From: Candidatus Schekmanbacteria bacterium
Lineage (GTDB): Bacteria > CSSED10-310 > JACPHN01
Assembly: GCA_016188575.1 (NCBI GenBank)
Contig: JACPHN010000112.1
Location: 1-64,000, forward strand
Direction of reading: 5' to 3'
DNA length: 64,000 bases
Part shown: one piece after another, positions 26,881 through 35,760 of the stretch
Numbering within the stretch: the first letter of the stretch is position 1
Layout: every line of letters begins with the position of its first letter
Program-made: the position numbers and the translations under genes
The notes under the pieces: model-generated
Told to the model about the DNA's origin: nothing
Database searches by the model: none
Seen by the model: only the letters and a program-made list of their open reading frames with translations

Positions 26881-28317
26881 GTGAGGTATCGAGTCGCTCT
26901 GGCACTGGCGGTGGCCGCGCTCTGGCATGAACCGGTACTCGCGGGCCCGAGCGAGCTTGACCGGCTTCTCGGCACCTGGGGACTGCCGCCAGCCGACGAC
27001 CAACCTGGCCTGACCGGTAGTTATCTCGCGTTGTTCCACACCGACGACGGCAAGATGCGCGTCGACCTCAGTGTGAACCCGCAGGGTTTGAGCTGCGACA
27101 GCGAGCGGGAAATCACCTGGAACGTCGCTCAGAAGCGATTCGAGTGGCCCAACGAGTCGAAAACCGTCAAGGGAGACGCCTGCTGGCTCACGGCGACCCC
27201 AAACGGCACGGGCCTCGATCTCACCGTCTGGTGCCCGTATGAATGCACAGACCCGGAACCGCTACAGATCAGGCTCGACCGGATTTCCGGCGAGCATCTG
27301 ATCCCGCCAATCGATACCGCCAGTACCTTTTGCAGCAGCGATGACGTGCTCCGCCAGGAGCTCTGCCTGCCCGGCGCCGCGCAGGAAGCCGTCGCGAAGG
27401 TGAGTCGCGCCGGTGCACAGGTCTCGGTGCTGAGCGATGACCGGTCGTCACCGCAGCCCGAGATCAAGATCGTGATGCTCGATGTTCTCCGTGCTTGCCA
27501 CGCCCGCGGCGGCGACCGAAAGTGTCTCTTGGAGGCGCTGCAGAGCCGCGTCGAAGCTCTCGAGACCGCGGTGGCCGCGCGCCAACGCCAGCTCGCCGGC
27601 GAGCTCCGCGCGAGCGAAGCAGCCGCCGTTGTGGCGGAGAACGCAGCGGATCAGAAAATCTGGCAGGGAGTCTGGAATCTCGTCAACGATGAGATGGTCG
27701 GCACGCTGACAATCCGGGATTGCGACGACCATGGGTGCACGGTCTCTATCGCCGGGATGACCAACTACGTATTCGGTGACCAGAACCGCCAAGGTAGTTG
27801 TCTCTTCGACGATGCCACGATGAGCTATCTGCCCGCGGGACGCGCTTTCGCGTACGTCGAACCATACAGCGGCGATGAAAACGCCTCCGATGCGGGACCG
27901 CTCGCGAACTTCTGTCGCCTCGACCTCGAACGAATAGCGGAGGGATTCCGCGTCCACTTGCGCGGTGCGGGCTGCCCGCTGCGCTGCCAGGAAGCCGCGG
28001 TCGCGCTTTCGAGTCTGAGTGGCGACTACCGTCCGCGCGGGCGCCCTGGTTTCAGATGTGCGGAAGACACCACCACGATGAATTGGGACGAAGAGAACAT
28101 CTGCCTCGATCCGGAGCTCGCTCGGCTCGACCGGGAATTGGCGGCCGCATACCGGAACGCGACCCACTCCGTAGCCGCGGCGGACAGGGACGAGCTCGTG
28201 CGCGGGCAGCGAGCCTGGATCGAGCATCGGCGCGAGGATTGCGAACAATCGGCGAAGCGCCGCACTTGCCTGGTGGAGGCGTACCAGACGCGACTCCGGG
28301 AGTTGGCAGCTCGGTAA
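26881..28317 (+). CDS. Exported protein with C-terminal LprI/DUF1311 domain
   Basis: The 478-residue product starts at GTG 26881, preceded by GGGAGG, and has a signal peptide (VALALAVAALWHEPVLAG). Its last 90 residues match the lysozyme-inhibitor LprI / DUF1311 family: cysteines plus CLDPELARLDRELAAAYR, RGQRAWIEHRREDC and a final CLVEAYQTRLREL. LprI-type proteins bind and block lysozyme or act as periplasmic accessories. The first 370 residues contain two similar lipocalin-like halves (GTWGLPPADDQPGLTGSY and WQGVWNLVNDEMVGTL) separated by a helical segment. Residues 161-179 (LCLPGAAQEAVAKVSRAGA) are encoded within a 52-bp segment repeated at 20596. The domain call is strong; the target is unknown. 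Confidence 0.85.
   Translation: MRYRVALALAVAALWHEPVLAGPSELDRLLGTWGLPPADDQPGLTGSYLALFHTDDGKMRVDLSVNPQGLSCDSEREITWNVAQKRFEWPNESKTVKGDACWLTATPNGTGLDLTVWCPYECTDPEPLQIRLDRISGEHLIPPIDTASTFCSSDDVLRQELCLPGAAQEAVAKVSRAGAQVSVLSDDRSSPQPEIKIVMLDVLRACHARGGDRKCLLEALQSRVEALETAVAARQRQLAGELRASEAAAVVAENAADQKIWQGVWNLVNDEMVGTLTIRDCDDHGCTVSIAGMTNYVFGDQNRQGSCLFDDATMSYLPAGRAFAYVEPYSGDENASDAGPLANFCRLDLERIAEGFRVHLRGAGCPLRCQEAAVALSSLSGDYRPRGRPGFRCAEDTTTMNWDEENICLDPELARLDRELAAAYRNATHSVAAADRDELVRGQRAWIEHRREDCEQSAKRRTCLVEAYQTRLRELAAR
27365..27416 (+). repeat. 52-bp repeat, copy B
   Basis: This is the copy inside the LprI-domain gene, identical to 20596-20647 at 51 of 52 positions. It is in frame and continuous with the rest of the gene, so it is more likely to be the original location. 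Confidence 0.9.
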
Positions 28318-28401
28318 CCGGTTGGCAGTGATGAAGGGTCACCCTGGCACGCCTCGCCTGATGTCGCCAGCGCCTCAAAGGCGCCGCGATTCTCTCTGGA
28401 G

Positions 28402-29781
28402 CTAGACCGTCTGCCTGAGGAGTGCATCCAGGAACAGGAACGAACGCACCACCGACCAGTTACACTGCATGCAGCCAATGGTGCATTCCCAGCGATTGCG
28501 GTTGGTCACCGTCAGATCGTCCTGATGCAGAATCACGTCGTGATCCATGATCGCGTTGTCCGGGTTCAGCATGACGCGCTCGCAGAAACGAAACATGTAG
28601 ATCGCCCGATCGAGCAGCGACTGCGCAAAGGCCCGATCGCTTTCGTTGGGCGAACGGCGCAGTTGTTGCACCCATTTCGCGGAGGCACCCAGGAAGAGCT
28701 GCACCGGCGACAGGTAGGCGTCCATTACCATGGTTCCGGGATATCCGTAGCGCGAGCCGTCGACCCACTTGTCGTAAACACCGACCGTGGCCCCATCGGC
28801 CGGATCCGTCCACTGATTCCACTCGCCGTTGGCCTCGAGCCAGGCCAGAGTGTCCTGAATGCGTTGCGGATAAGTATCGTTGCGCTGGATCTCGTACGCA
28901 TAGCCCAGGGCCTCGAAGAGCTGGGGAAGGTCCCACGTGCCACCGGTGTAGCGGTTCTCCTCGGCGCTCCAGAGCCTCGCCTGCATGAGGTCGGCGAGCT
29001 TGCAGGCAAGCGCCCTGAAGATGGCGTTGCCGCCTGCGGGGGCGATGAGTGCGTCGTACTTGGCCACCTGCGAACCCACCACCTCGACGCTGTAGTCGAT
29101 TCCGGCTGCGTCGAGAGCCTCTTGCACGGCATCGGGATTCGCGAGCAGTGCGGCGCTGAGAATGGCCGCGATCGGCTCGATGAGGTGCTCGCAGCGGGCG
29201 CGAACGGCCGGGTCACCGGAATAATGGTCCATGCCGGAAATGAGCACCGGCAAACCGATGACCGCATACCACCACTGGTCATCGGCAAAGACCTGCTCAA
29301 TGCCGTTCTCCAGGCCAGCGGAGACGATTTCCATGATCGCCGCCTTCAGCTCCTCTATGGTTCCCTGGCTCGGATCCCAACTCGCAAGGAGCGCCCGCAC
29401 GTCGGCCGTGATCTGCTGAAGCCCGAGCTTCTCGATGGTCTGCGCCAGATCCTGGAGCTCCTGATCGACCAGGGCGTCTGCGATGCGGAGGTATTCGGGG
29501 TTGCCCGTGGTCGCCGCGAGAGTGTAGAGGACGATCGACGCCGGCCCCGGGCCTGTGCCGCCGTCCGGGCGAAAGGCGCGCTCCTCTTCTACCCAACCAC
29601 GCTCGATGATGACGTCGGGGTGAGCGCTCATCCAGGAGCGGAACTCGTCCATCGCGTTGGTGGCCTGCCTGGCGGCGATACGCGGCGTGGCGGTGCTGGC
29701 GGGCGCCGCGACCGCGAGGCTGGCGGCAAGCAGTGTGGCCGTTACGGCGGTGCTGACGGTTCTCTTCACCAAGCGCGTCAT
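28402..29781 (-). CDS. Secreted all-alpha protein of unknown function
   Basis: The 459-residue protein has a clear signal peptide (VSTAVTATLLAASLAVAAPAS). ATG 29781 follows AAAGGAG. The mature part is helical with aromatic clusters typical of alpha/alpha-toroid proteins: paired helices, then WDLPQLFEALGYAYEIQ, WLEANGEWNQW and YGYPGTMVMDAYLSPVQLF. That resembles six-hairpin glycosidases and polysaccharide lyases, but I see no family-defining motif and no certain catalytic residues. A CTIGCMQC motif near the C-terminus could bind metal or form disulfides. The neighbours are the convergent LprI-domain gene and the divergent TPR gene, giving no functional hint. The fold assignment is an inference. 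Confidence 0.75.
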   Translation of the reverse strand: MTRLVKRTVSTAVTATLLAASLAVAAPASTATPRIAARQATNAMDEFRSWMSAHPDVIIERGWVEEERAFRPDGGTGPGPASIVLYTLAATTGNPEYLRIADALVDQELQDLAQTIEKLGLQQITADVRALLASWDPSQGTIEELKAAIMEIVSAGLENGIEQVFADDQWWYAVIGLPVLISGMDHYSGDPAVRARCEHLIEPIAAILSAALLANPDAVQEALDAAGIDYSVEVVGSQVAKYDALIAPAGGNAIFRALACKLADLMQARLWSAEENRYTGGTWDLPQLFEALGYAYEIQRNDTYPQRIQDTLAWLEANGEWNQWTDPADGATVGVYDKWVDGSRYGYPGTMVMDAYLSPVQLFLGASAKWVQQLRRSPNESDRAFAQSLLDRAIYMFRFCERVMLNPDNAIMDHDVILHQDDLTVTNRNRWECTIGCMQCNWSVVRSFLFLDALLRQTV

Positions 29782-30233
29782 GTGAGGCTCCTTTGCTTTG
29801 CAGATGGGTTTCGGGGAGAACGCCGCTCCAAAAGCAAAACTCACGCCACCGGCCGAGCGCGCGGCAGTGCGGTCTGTTGGGGATCGCGGCGGAGCATGGC
29901 ACCTGGGTGGGCAACTATGTGGCAAGAACTTGTCAATACCAATAAGGATGTCCACAGCCTTCTGTGATATCCTGAAGCTCAACGACACCCTACCAACGGA
30001 GTGACCCGATGCCGGTGAGCATGTGGGACCCTGGAATCGATCGGCTGAGCGTCACAGACCGACGCAATCGTCTGCGCTGCTAACCGGCCCGCGAAGCTCC
30101 GGTACGGGTTTCGCCGCTGTGCCCGGTGCTCGCGCCTCCCGAAACTTCTCGATTTTCCGTTCGGCCCCCCGGCCATCAGGCCAGGGAGACATCAGTGGCA
30201 CAGTGACATCCCCTTGAAAACGGAGGACTGCTC
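29782..30233. other. 452-bp divergent intergenic region
   Basis: It lies between the leftward secreted protein and the rightward TPR gene. A moderately AT-rich stretch at about 29925-30000 probably holds promoters. A leftward TTGACA is readable near 29940, but no good -10 element is paired with it. No gene is supported. Confidence 0.4.
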
Positions 30234-31208
30234 ATGCTTGTTCGCGGCTTGGGGCTATTCTCGCTCCTCATCATGCTCGGAGGTCCAGCCATGGCGGCGC
30301 CGGATGCAGAGTTGCCAGCGCTCGAAACGCTTTGGGACTTTGCGCAGCCGGCCAAGTCCGAAACCGCTTTCCGCGAGGCCCTCGGCCGTGCCCGCACCGC
30401 CGGCAACCACGACTACGCGGTCCAGGCGCTCACCCAGATCGCGCGCGCCCAGGTCCTGCAACAGAACTTCGACGCCGCGCACCGCACCCTCGATGAGGCC
30501 GAAACCGAGCTCGGTGACAGGGATCTGCCGCTGGCCCGCATGCGCTACGTGCTCGAGCGCGCCCGCGCCTGGGACAGCCCGGCGCATCCCAAGCCCAGGA
30601 AGCAAACGGAGAAGGCGCGCGTCCTATTTCTGGAGTCGATTGACTACGGCAAGCGCCACAAGCTCGACGCGTACACGATCGACGCCATTCACATGCTGGG
30701 GATCATCGAGCCGCCCGACCAGCAGATCGCCTGGAATCTGCAGGCAATCGAGATGGCCGAGCGCTCCACGGACGCAAAGGCGCGGAAGTGGCTCGGCCCG
30801 CTGCTGAACAATACGGGATGGAGCTATCACGACGTCGGGCAGTATGACAAGGCGCTCGAGCTCTTCCAGCGGGGGTGGGAACACTGGAAGACGCAGACAG
30901 ACGTGAAGGCGACGCTGATCGCAAAATGGACCGTCGGCCGCGCCATGCGATCGCTCGGACGGCTCGCCGAGGCACTGGCGCTGCAGACGTCGCTACTGGA
31001 GGATTGGAAGGCGGCGGGAATCGAGGAGTCCGGGTACGCCTCCGAGGAGATCGGCGAATGCCTGTGGGCACTGGGCCGTCGCGCCGAGGCCCGCGAGCAT
31101 TTCGCCCTGGCCTTCGCGCGGCTCTCGGCGCACGAGAGCTGGCTCGCACAGGAAGAACCCGCGCGCCTCGAGCGACTGAAGCGCCTCGGCGCCGGGGCGG
31201 CCGAGTAG
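30234..31208 (+). CDS. Exported TPR protein
   Basis: The 324-residue protein starts at ATG 30234 after CGGAGG and has a signal peptide (LGLFSLLIMLGGPAMAAP). The mature protein is a run of TPR-like helix pairs, clearest at NHDYAVQALTQIARAQVLQQNF, NNTGWSYHDVGQYDKALELF and ECLWALGRRAEAREHFALA. TPR proteins in the periplasm scaffold complexes; no partner is evident here. The 3' end lies 64 bp from the convergent feoB gene. Confidence 0.8.
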   Translation: MLVRGLGLFSLLIMLGGPAMAAPDAELPALETLWDFAQPAKSETAFREALGRARTAGNHDYAVQALTQIARAQVLQQNFDAAHRTLDEAETELGDRDLPLARMRYVLERARAWDSPAHPKPRKQTEKARVLFLESIDYGKRHKLDAYTIDAIHMLGIIEPPDQQIAWNLQAIEMAERSTDAKARKWLGPLLNNTGWSYHDVGQYDKALELFQRGWEHWKTQTDVKATLIAKWTVGRAMRSLGRLAEALALQTSLLEDWKAAGIEESGYASEEIGECLWALGRRAEAREHFALAFARLSAHESWLAQEEPARLERLKRLGAGAAE

Positions 31209-31272
31209 CCTTGCCCCGGCGGCCAGGGATGCGGCGCGCCCGCACCCGACAAGCGGCACGGCGCGCGTCCGA

Positions 31273-33537
31273 TCACAACAGCGACACCAGGCGCCAGAGC
31301 TGCGCCGTGACGAAGCAGAGCGCAATTCCCACCGCCACCGGCATGAGCGACGCCACCGCCGTCCAACGGGCGCTGCGCGTCTCCTTCCAAATCGTGTAGA
31401 TCGTCGTGGAGCAGGGATTGTGGCACAGGCTGAACAGCATCAGGTTGATCGCGACCAACAGCGTAAAGCCCCCGGCCTCGAGCACGCGCTGCGTGGCTGA
31501 TTGCGAATCGAGCTCGAACATGACCCCGGCTCCCGAACCGACGTCGGAGATCCCCGTCACCAGTACGGACAGCATCAGCACGGTCGGAATGACGATCTCG
31601 TTGGCGGGGATCGCAATGATGTAGGCGAGCAGGATCACACCGGTAAGGCCGATCGCCGCCGCGAATGGGTCGAACAGGCGCACGGCATGCGCGGCAATGC
31701 TTACGCCGGCGATGTGAACATTGGCGACGAGCCAGATGACGGCGCCGGCCGGAGCGGCAAAAACGATCGCTCGCCACAGCACCAGAAGGGTCCGATCGAT
31801 CAAGGATGTGTAGAGGGTTTTGAGCACGCGCGGCGGTCGGTACGGCGGGAGCTCGAGGTGAAACGTGGAAACCTCACCGCGCAGCACCGTCCTCGACAGC
31901 AGCCAGGAAGTCACGAACGTGAGCGCGACCCCAAGAACGGCCACAGCGACAACTGCCGCGGCGGAAATGGCGCCCGCCAGATACGGCGGTGCCATGCCGC
32001 CGATGAAGATCGACGCAATGAGAATCTGCGTCGGCCACCGGCCGTTGCACAGCGCGAAGTTGTTCGTGAGGATGGCGATGAGCCGTTCGCGCGGGCTGTC
32101 GATGATGCGCGTGGCGACGATTCCTGCGGCATTGCACCCAAATCCCATCGCCATCGTCAAGGCCTGCTTCCCATGCGCGCCGGCGCGACGGAATAGACTG
32201 TCGAGGTTGAACGCGACCCTCGGCAAGTAGCCGAAGTCCTCGAGCAGGGTAAAGAGCGGGAAGAATATCGCCATCGGAGGCAGCATCACGCTGATGACCC
32301 ACCCCGCACCCAGGTACATGCCGTCAAGCAGCAAGCCGTCGATCCACCCGGGCACGCCAATCGCCGCGGACGCCGCCTTGAGCCAGGGATGAATCGTATC
32401 CAGCAGCAGGACGGACAGCAGATGCGACGGGTAGTTCGCGCCTGCTATGGTTACCCAGAAGACCACCAGCAGCAGCACAAACATGATAGGGAAGCCGAGA
32501 GCCCGACTCGTGACCAGTCGATCGATCGAGCGATCGAAGTCAAAGCGGGCCTTGTCGCCCGGATGCGTCACCGCGCGGTCGGCGATGCGCGCGGACTCCG
32601 CGTAGATCGATTCCACCAGAGTCTGGTGAAAATCGGGGCCGACTCTCCAGCGCAGCGTTGACGCCTCGGTGACAAGCGCCGTCGGGTCCGGGCTCGCGGA
32701 GGCAGGCTCGGCGCGCGGCGGCGGCTGCGGCGATTCCCCGGCGGCCGCCGGCATGCTCGCGTTTTGGAGCCTCGCGATTTCACCGGAGCGAAGCGCGGCA
32801 GCGATGTCGCCGTCGCTATCGAGCAGACGTAGCGCCACCCACCGCGCATTCGGCAACCCCGGGAGCAGGCCCTCGACCCCGGCGGCGATCCGGCCGACCG
32901 CGTCGGCAAGAGCGGGCGATTGCCCATTGATTCGGTGCGGCTTGCATACCGTGCGACCCGAGGCCACTTCGGCGATGGCCTGGTTCAGCTCTGGCAGCCC
33001 CCGGCCGAACCGGGCGGCCGTAGGCACCACGGGGACACCGAGGTCGCGCGCCAGCCGGCGGTCGTCGACCTGCAGGCCTCGACGTTTCGCCTCGTCCATG
33101 AGGTTGAGGCAGATCACGGCACGATCGGTGATCTCCAGGACTTGCAGCGCCAGATTCAGGTTGCGTTCGAGGCACGTCGCGTCCACGACGATGACCGTAA
33201 CGTCAGGCTGCGCGAAGAGAATGAAGTTGCGCGCGATTTCCTCGTCGTGGCTCGCCGACAAGAGAGAGTATGTGCCAGGCAAATCGACGATCTTGAACCG
33301 CTTGCCGCCGAACCCAAAACTGCCCTCGGCGCGTGTGACCGTCTTTCCCGGCCAGTTCCCGGTGCGCTGGTGCAGGCCGGTCAAGGCGTTGAACACCGTG
33401 CTCTTGCCAGTATTGGGGTTGCCGGCGAGGGCCACGACGAAGTCGACTTGAGAGAGGTCTACGCCGAGTTTCGTGAGATTCGCGACGTTGTGAGCCGGGC
33501 ACTCGACGCAAGCGGGGGCGGTTGCTGAAGCAGTCAT
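31273..33537 (-). CDS. feoB: Ferrous iron transporter B
   Basis: The 754-residue inner-membrane Fe(II) importer has a GTPase domain with G1 GNPNTGKST at 39-47, G3 DLPGT and G4 NLMD. A regulatory helical segment follows, then a polytopic permease with the Gate-type motifs (LPRVAFNLDSLFRRAGAHGKQAL, GFGCNAAGIVATRI, CNGRWPTQI) near the conserved cysteines. The N-terminus carries a CVECPAH motif. The gene overlaps the upstream regulator by ATGA (33534-33537), so the two are translated together. Length and motif order match the family. A Pro/Ala-rich insert at roughly 280-300 lies between the GTPase and membrane parts. It is probably iron-regulated through the neighbouring DtxR-FeoA protein. Confidence 0.97.
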   Translation of the reverse strand: MTASATAPACVECPAHNVANLTKLGVDLSQVDFVVALAGNPNTGKSTVFNALTGLHQRTGNWPGKTVTRAEGSFGFGGKRFKIVDLPGTYSLLSASHDEEIARNFILFAQPDVTVIVVDATCLERNLNLALQVLEITDRAVICLNLMDEAKRRGLQVDDRRLARDLGVPVVPTAARFGRGLPELNQAIAEVASGRTVCKPHRINGQSPALADAVGRIAAGVEGLLPGLPNARWVALRLLDSDGDIAAALRSGEIARLQNASMPAAAGESPQPPPRAEPASASPDPTALVTEASTLRWRVGPDFHQTLVESIYAESARIADRAVTHPGDKARFDFDRSIDRLVTSRALGFPIMFVLLLVVFWVTIAGANYPSHLLSVLLLDTIHPWLKAASAAIGVPGWIDGLLLDGMYLGAGWVISVMLPPMAIFFPLFTLLEDFGYLPRVAFNLDSLFRRAGAHGKQALTMAMGFGCNAAGIVATRIIDSPRERLIAILTNNFALCNGRWPTQILIASIFIGGMAPPYLAGAISAAAVVAVAVLGVALTFVTSWLLSRTVLRGEVSTFHLELPPYRPPRVLKTLYTSLIDRTLLVLWRAIVFAAPAGAVIWLVANVHIAGVSIAAHAVRLFDPFAAAIGLTGVILLAYIIAIPANEIVIPTVLMLSVLVTGISDVGSGAGVMFELDSQSATQRVLEAGGFTLLVAINLMLFSLCHNPCSTTIYTIWKETRSARWTAVASLMPVAVGIALCFVTAQLWRLVSLL

Positions 33538-34562
33538 GCGGCGACTCCTTTCTCCGCAGCGGTGACGTGGATGAAGCGCGCCTGGTCGCGTCTCAGAGCG
33601 ATCAGAGCGCCGCGCACGCGGAGCGCGACGGGGTCACCGCCTGGGCCCATGTTTTCAACTCGAACCAGCGTGCCAGGGACAAAGCCGAGGTCGAGCAAGC
33701 GGCGCCTGCCGATGCCGCGGCAAGCGGGCGACAGCGCCACGACCCTGGCCTCTTCGTTGCGCGACAGATCCGAAAGATGGCGAGCCGGCTCTGTTGCCAC
33801 CGGCATCACGATTGGGACCACCGAGACATTGGCCGCGATGATCGGCGCCAACACGTGCTCCTCCTCGTCGGCCTCGAAGCGCAGGCTATGGGGAGTTGAT
33901 TCGAGCAGTCGCAAGCGCATCCCGAGATGCACCCCCTCGGCCAGGAGCTGCCCGTAGATGGCCTCGGGTTCATCCTCCATGTGGACGACTTCGACCACGT
34001 CTCCGAGCCGCGCCTGTGTCAACGGCATGCCGACCGCCGGACCGATTTCCCCGGAGGGCGTCGGAATGGGCGCACCGTGGGGGTCGTATCGCGGAAAGCT
34101 CAATCGCAACGCCATCTCCTCGGCCTCGGCCGCGGACGTTTCGTGCTCGCGGTGTTCCGCCTCAATGTGCCATTCCTCGGCAGCGTACCCGGTTTCTTCG
34201 GCCAGATATCGCTCCCAAAGGCGGTGAATGCGCACTACCCGAAGCGCCTCCCGGCGGCCCGCGGTGGCGAGCCGGTAGGATCCATTGCTACGGTTCACCA
34301 GGTCGAGTCCCTCCAGCCGACCCAGCAGCGCCGTGGCGTGGTTCCGCGAGATCTCGAGAGCGCCAGAAAGGCTTTGGAGCGTGCAGGGGGCCCGGCGGAA
34401 CTCGCAGTCGTAGAGATGTTTCAGCGCATCTTCGATCAGGACACGTTCCGTTTTTTGCACGAGACGTAGCCAGCGCCACGCCCGCCCGCGGATCGGGCGA
34501 AACAGCCACGCGGCAGCCGTGGTGAGGAGAATGACGCCACAAAGGGCGGCGAGCGGTCCCAT
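33534..34562 (-). CDS. Membrane-anchored DtxR-type regulator fused to FeoA domains
   Basis: The 342-residue protein starts at ATG 34562, with AAGGAG eight bases upstream. Residues about 1-22 form one hydrophobic helix (GPLAALCGVILLTTAAAWLF). A DtxR-type winged helix follows (LIEDALKHLYDCEF, LSGALEISRNHATALLGRLEGLDLV), then the metal-binding dimerisation domain with its His/Glu set (HRLWERYLAEETGY, EWHIEAEHREHE). Two FeoA/SH3-like domains end the protein (LTQARLGDVVEVVHME; ALSPACRGIGRRRLLDLGFVPGT). It combines sensing, DNA binding and the FeoA partner function for FeoB in one membrane-tethered chain. Tethering is known in related fusions but not common for DtxR proteins. The ATGA overlap with feoB supports joint function. 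The domain calls are firm. Confidence 0.92.
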   Translation of the reverse strand: MGPLAALCGVILLTTAAAWLFRPIRGRAWRWLRLVQKTERVLIEDALKHLYDCEFRRAPCTLQSLSGALEISRNHATALLGRLEGLDLVNRSNGSYRLATAGRREALRVVRIHRLWERYLAEETGYAAEEWHIEAEHREHETSAAEAEEMALRLSFPRYDPHGAPIPTPSGEIGPAVGMPLTQARLGDVVEVVHMEDEPEAIYGQLLAEGVHLGMRLRLLESTPHSLRFEADEEEHVLAPIIAANVSVVPIVMPVATEPARHLSDLSRNEEARVVALSPACRGIGRRRLLDLGFVPGTLVRVENMGPGGDPVALRVRGALIALRRDQARFIHVTAAEKGVAA

Positions 34563-34818
34563 AACTTTATCTCCTTGTCGGCGCACGCCGAATTTTGAAT
34601 ACCCTAAAACTTCATGAGTACTAAAATAGCAGCCGCCGCACCGCTCGTCAACGGGAGGGTAAGCCTTAAATCACCGCCTGTTCTCCGACAGCGATCCAGC
34701 GAGCGATCCGGGAGAAGCCTCGCGCCTTGCTCGCGGCGGTCGTGGGCGGTACACTGGTGCACCCCGGCGCGAATTTCGGCTTGCTCTCCCCTCGCTTGCT
34801 TCAACAGGAAGCCTCCGC
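34563..34818. promoter_or_regulatory. Divergent feo/uppP control region
   Basis: The part next to the regulator gene (34590-34630) is AT-rich and, read leftwards, carries two direct TTTTAG elements 18 bp apart with a TATTCA-like -10 just after. It is a plausible site for iron-dependent autoregulation, but I cannot match it fully to a DtxR or Fur box. Nothing clear is visible before uppP. Confidence 0.3.
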
Positions 34819-35601
34819 ATGTGGCTCGTCGTCATTGTCCTCGGCATCGTCGAGGGACTCACCGAGTTCCTCCCCATTTCCTCCACCGGCCACCTGATCC
34901 TCGCGGGGCACTTGCTGTCCTTTACCGGTCCTCGGGCGGACACCTTCGAGATCTTCATCCAGCTCGGCGCGATCCTGGCCGTGGCGTGGGAGTTCCGCGC
35001 TTCGCTGTGGGACCTCGGCCGTCGCCAACGGCGCGATGCGGGTGCACGGGCCTTTGTCGCCAACGTCGCGCTCGCGTTCATGCCGGCCGCCGTGGTCGGT
35101 CTGGCGGCGGGCTCCGCAATCAAGGCGCAGCTCTTCGGCCCGGCTACCGTGGCCACGGCGCTGATCGCCGGCGGCGTCGCGATCTGGTTGATCGAGACCT
35201 GGATCCCCGAGCGGACGCCGGTTGACGTTGAAAAGCTCACTTGGCGGCAGGCGCTGGGCGTTGGCCTGGCGCAGATCGCGGCGCTGTGTCCGGGTGTCAG
35301 TCGTTCTGCCGCCACGATCATGGGCGGCATGATCTGTGGGCTGGATCGCCGTGCGGCTACTGAGTTCTCCTTCTTTCTGGCGCTGCCGACGCTAGGCGCA
35401 GCGACGGTCTACGACCTTCTCAAGAGCCTCGACATTCTCTCACGCGCTGATATCGCCCCATTTGCCCTTGGGCTGCTGGCGTCGTTCGTCTCGGCGCTAC
35501 TGGTCATCCGGGGCTTTCTGCGCTATGTGCGCACGCACGATTTCCGCCCCTTCGCGATTTATCGCGTCGTTTTGGGACTGCTCGTACTGGCTGTGCTTTG
35601 A
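34819..35601 (+). CDS. uppP: Undecaprenyl-diphosphatase
   Basis: The 260-residue polytopic inner-membrane protein dephosphorylates undecaprenyl diphosphate so that the lipid carrier for peptidoglycan and O-antigen synthesis can be reused; overexpression of the family gives bacitracin resistance. The two family signatures are present: EGLTEFLPISSTGHL near the N-terminus and PGVSRSAATI around 158-167. Length and the eight or so membrane segments match BacA/UppP. It starts at ATG 34819. It is divergent from the feo genes; a PEBP-family gene follows in the same direction. Confidence 0.96.
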   Translation: MWLVVIVLGIVEGLTEFLPISSTGHLILAGHLLSFTGPRADTFEIFIQLGAILAVAWEFRASLWDLGRRQRRDAGARAFVANVALAFMPAAVVGLAAGSAIKAQLFGPATVATALIAGGVAIWLIETWIPERTPVDVEKLTWRQALGVGLAQIAALCPGVSRSAATIMGGMICGLDRRAATEFSFFLALPTLGAATVYDLLKSLDILSRADIAPFALGLLASFVSALLVIRGFLRYVRTHDFRPFAIYRVVLGLLVLAVL

Positions 35602-35760
35602 GGCACGAGAGATCGCAGCCGGCGGTGCCCGGCACGACGCGCTTGATTGCGGCGTGAGCCGTGCTTATGTTGTCGGGGCAGCGCATTGCCCGCAGGGGCG
35701 ACCCCGCGGGTCCAGGAGCGGGAGCCGTACTGATGGTCACGGTCCCCCAAGAGGTGCGAG

